Below are positions 6,934 to 9,180 of a DNA stretch of 9,180 nucleotides, one piece after another. Location of the stretch: NCBI GenBank assembly GCA_902784045.1, contig CACZTE010000241.1:1-9180 (forward strand), read 5' to 3'. The position numbers were made by a program, and so were the translations under genes. Every line of letters begins with the position of its first letter. Position 1 is the stretch's first letter. The notes beneath the pieces are model-generated. The model searched no databases, was not told the DNA's origin, and saw nothing but the letters and a program-made list of their open reading frames with translations. This stretch comes from an uncultured Eubacterium sp. (GTDB taxonomy: Bacteria > Bacillota > Clostridia > Eubacteriales > Eubacteriaceae).

Positions 6934-7557
6934 ATGAAAATCAAAATGGCACTCGCGAAAGGCCGTGTTGCCGAAAAAGCTCTTGAAACACTCACTGCCA
7001 TGGGCTATGTCTTTCCCGACTATTCCCCGAAAAGCCGTAAGCTTGTTTTTACCGACAGCACCGAATCCCTCTCTTTTTTCCTGGTAAAATCTCCCGATGT
7101 CGGCACCTATGTGGAAAAAGGCGCCGCGGATATCGGCATTGTCGGAAGAGATGTCTTGGTAGAACATCCGGCAGACGTCTATGAACTGCTCAATTTGGAC
7201 ATCGGCAAATGTAAAATGTGTGTCGCGGGTTTCCCGGACACCGAAATTGTCTACAACAAAAAAATCACCGTCGGCACCAAATATCCCCGCATCGCTAAAG
7301 ATTATTTTAACGCGGTCGATCAGCCCGCCGATTTTATCACCATCAACGGTTCTGTTGAGCTTGCGCCCATTTTGGGGCTATGCGACTGCATTGTGGATAT
7401 CGTCGAAAGTGGCAATACCTTAAAAGAAAACGGACTCGTCGTCTTAAAGGAAATTCTGCCGATCAGCTCCCGCCTCATTGTAAACCGTGTGAGTCTGAAA
7501 ACAAAAAGCGCCGCCATCGATCCCATTATTGAACGGTTTCGTTCTGCCGGCTCCTGA
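6934..7557 (+). CDS. hisG: ATP phosphoribosyltransferase catalytic subunit, short form
   Basis: Condenses ATP with PRPP to phosphoribosyl-ATP, the committed step of histidine synthesis. The 207-aa protein is the short form lacking the C-terminal regulatory domain and therefore dependent on HisZ, encoded just upstream. Visible motifs: ALAKGR (6-11), ADIGIVGRD (65-73), CVAGFP (96-101), VGTKYP (113-118), NGSVELAP (138-145) and the PRPP-binding loop DIVESGNTL (155-163). I chose the ATG at 6934 because GAGGAG (6921-6926) lies 7 nt upstream and the family usually begins close to the ALAKGR motif. The earlier in-frame ATG at 6919, which overlaps the hisZ stop, has no ribosome site and would place GAGGAG inside the coding region. 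Confidence 0.95.
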   Translation: MKIKMALAKGRVAEKALETLTAMGYVFPDYSPKSRKLVFTDSTESLSFFLVKSPDVGTYVEKGAADIGIVGRDVLVEHPADVYELLNLDIGKCKMCVAGFPDTEIVYNKKITVGTKYPRIAKDYFNAVDQPADFITINGSVELAPILGLCDCIVDIVESGNTLKENGLVVLKEILPISSRLIVNRVSLKTKSAAIDPIIERFRSAGS

Positions 7558-7607
7558 AAACCAGACCGCGCGTTAATCAATCGTATATTGTCTCAAAGGA
7601 AAATCAT

Positions 7608-8891
7608 ATGAAAAAACTATATTACAAAGATGCTTGCGGCCGTTTATCCGCCGTCTTAAAACGGGACGAATCCGACACCGAAAGCATAAAAAAAACCGTA
7701 GACACCGTCATCGCCGATGTCAAAAAAGGCGGTGATGCCGCACTGTTTAAATTCACCGAAAAATTTGACGGAGCAAAGCTCAATACTTTGCGCGTCACCG
7801 AAGAGGAAATTACCAAAGCCCTTAATCAAACCGATCCCACCCTTCTGGATATTATGCGGGAAGCCGCTGAAAATATTCGAGCCTTTCACGAAAAACAACT
7901 GGAGACCACCTGGACCTACGAGCCGAAGCCCGGCATTACGCTTGGCCAGAAAATCACACCTCTGGCCAGAGTCGGTGTCTATGTGCCCGGCGGTAAAGCC
8001 GCCTATCCGTCAACGGTTTTGATGGATACGGTTCCCGCCATGGTCGCGGGAGTCAGCTCGGTAGCGATGGTGACGCCCCCGGGAAAAGACGGCAGTGTTC
8101 ATCCCCATATTTTGTCAGCGGCATCCATTGCCGGCGTCACCGAGATTTATAAAGTGGGCGGCGCCCAGGCCGTCGCTGCTCTTGCCTACGGCACCGAAAG
8201 CATTGCGCCCGTCGATAAAATCGTCGGACCCGGCAATATTTTTGTCGCAACCGCCAAACGCTCTGTTTTCGGCAAAGTAGACATTGACATGATTGCTGGT
8301 CCCAGCGAAGTGCTTCTTTTGGCCGATGAACGGGCCAATGCCGAATATGCGGCAGCGGATCTGCTTTCCCAGGCCGAACACGACGAAATGGCCATGCCCA
8401 TTCTCGTCACCACCTCTGAATCCTTTGCCGATGCCGTCATCGTAGAGATTGACAGACAGCTAAACGCCGATCTCAGGCGCAAGGCCATCGCCCGGGCATC
8501 GGTTGATGATTTTGGGTTTGCCTTTGTCTGCGATAATCTGGACGAAGCCTTCGACATGGCCGCCAGAGTCGCGCCGGAGCACATGGAAATCATGCTGCCC
8601 GATGCCGAGACTTATCTGGACCGTGTTGTCAACGCCGGTGCCGTCTTTTTGGGAAGCTATTCCCCTGAGCCCCTTGGTGATTATTTTGCCGGACCCAATC
8701 ATACCTTACCCACATCGGGCACCGCCAAATTTTCTTCACCTCTGGGTGTGTACGACTTTTTAAAACGCACAAGTATCATCCAATACAGTAAAGACGCCCT
8801 GGCAGAGGTCTCAGACAAAATCGCGGCCTTTGCCTACGCGGAAGGCCTTGATGCCCATGCCAAATCCATCGAAAGGCGGTTTAAATCATGA
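7608..8891 (+). CDS. hisD: Histidinol dehydrogenase
   Basis: A zinc enzyme that oxidises L-histidinol to L-histidine in two NAD-dependent steps, ending the pathway. The 427-aa length is normal. Landmarks: GVYVPGGKAAYPST (123-136), YKVGGAQAVAALAYG (181-195), KIVGPGN (204-210) and DMIAGPSEVL (227-236). The expected zinc ligands are present: Gln255 and His258 in SQAEHDE, Asp358 in LGDYFAGPNH and His417 in DAHAKS. The catalytic Glu-His pair is Glu324-His325 in APEHME. AAAGGA (7595-7600) lies 7 nt before the ATG. The 50-nt gap from hisG contains no terminator, and the stop overlaps the hisC start as ATGA, so all belong to one operon. Nothing suggests loss of activity. Confidence 0.97.
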   Translation: MKKLYYKDACGRLSAVLKRDESDTESIKKTVDTVIADVKKGGDAALFKFTEKFDGAKLNTLRVTEEEITKALNQTDPTLLDIMREAAENIRAFHEKQLETTWTYEPKPGITLGQKITPLARVGVYVPGGKAAYPSTVLMDTVPAMVAGVSSVAMVTPPGKDGSVHPHILSAASIAGVTEIYKVGGAQAVAALAYGTESIAPVDKIVGPGNIFVATAKRSVFGKVDIDMIAGPSEVLLLADERANAEYAAADLLSQAEHDEMAMPILVTTSESFADAVIVEIDRQLNADLRRKAIARASVDDFGFAFVCDNLDEAFDMAARVAPEHMEIMLPDAETYLDRVVNAGAVFLGSYSPEPLGDYFAGPNHTLPTSGTAKFSSPLGVYDFLKRTSIIQYSKDALAEVSDKIAAFAYAEGLDAHAKSIERRFKS

Positions 8892-9180
8892 GTGATATCA
8901 CCGTCCGGCAAGCGGTTCGTGATCTAAGCGCATATGTTGTTGAGCCGCCAGATTTCCCCATTATTGTCAACGCCAACGAAAATCCGGATGATCTGCCGAT
9001 GTCCATTAAAAATCAGATCGCCGATGCCATCATGGCATGCCCCTTTAATCGTTATCCGGACGCTTCTGCAAAAACGCTTAGAGCGCGTCTATCAAGTTAT
9101 CTGGGTATCCCCGCGGAGCAAATCATCTGCGGATGCGGCTCAGATGAGATTATCAATATGATTGGCGAGAGCTTTTTGGA
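8888..9180 (+). CDS. hisC: Histidinol-phosphate aminotransferase, N-terminal part (cut by window end)
   Basis: A PLP-dependent class I/II aminotransferase that converts imidazole-acetol phosphate to L-histidinol phosphate using glutamate. About 97 residues are visible. VNANENP (27-33) matches the substrate-binding LNxNENP motif of HisC. NRYPDASAKTLR (55-66) matches the conserved YPD segment, and CGCGSDEIINMI (84-95) matches the G-x-GSDE cofactor-proximal loop. The ATG overlaps the hisD stop by 4 nt (8888-8891), and AAGG lies 11 nt upstream. The lysine that binds PLP and the rest of the protein lie beyond the window. Its place after hisD in a his operon supports HisC over related aminotransferases. 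Confidence 0.92.
   Translation, partial: MSDITVRQAVRDLSAYVVEPPDFPIIVNANENPDDLPMSIKNQIADAIMACPFNRYPDASAKTLRARLSSYLGIPAEQIICGCGSDEIINMIGESFL

Noticed and set aside
8186..8593. 135-codon minus-strand open frame inside hisD
   Set aside because: The Ser/Ala-rich translation is what the antisense of a codon-biased gene produces. hisD itself has all expected active-site residues.

Overview
The window looks like chromosomal DNA from a low-to-moderate GC anaerobic Firmicute of the clostridial type. This rests on gene content: a short-form HisG paired with HisZ, a class II CCA-adding enzyme with the Firmicute-type C-terminal module, and a secreted protease carrying BspA-like leucine-rich repeats and ChW repeats, a module known mainly from clostridia. 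I cannot name a species.

Layout. Positions 1-114 are the 3' end of a plus-strand gene with a polar, low-complexity tail, followed by a clear intrinsic terminator. An intergenic zone (115-399) separates it from a convergent minus-strand block and holds a long near-perfect inverted repeat and a terminator that works in both directions. The minus-strand block, in transcription order, is cca (tRNA nucleotidyltransferase, TTG start), ksgA/rsmA (16S rRNA dimethyltransferase, overlapping cca by 4 nt) and a large secreted subtilase, about 928 aa from the preferred start. A divergent control region (5414-5629) then leads to a plus-strand histidine operon, hisZ-hisG-hisD-hisC, with hisC cut by the window end. 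All four his genes are tightly packed, with gaps of 11 and 50 nt and a 4-nt overlap.

How the genes work together. HisZ and short HisG should form the ATP phosphoribosyltransferase holoenzyme (first step of histidine synthesis). HisC and HisD perform the late aminotransferase and oxidation steps. A near-consensus promoter (TTGACT, 17 bp, TATGAT) sits so close to hisZ that no T-box or leader-peptide attenuator fits. cca and ksgA form a small RNA-maturation cassette. The protease lies 104 nt downstream of ksgA with no convincing terminator between, so it may be partly co-transcribed although its function is extracellular.

Most of the window is ordinary housekeeping and biosynthesis. The least ordinary part is the modular protease: signal peptide, propeptide-like segment, subtilisin catalytic domain, BspA-type LRR segment, and six ChW repeats arranged as a duplicated three-repeat unit. 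I found no convincing evidence of an entirely new system, and no tRNA, rRNA, CRISPR, IS element or phage gene.
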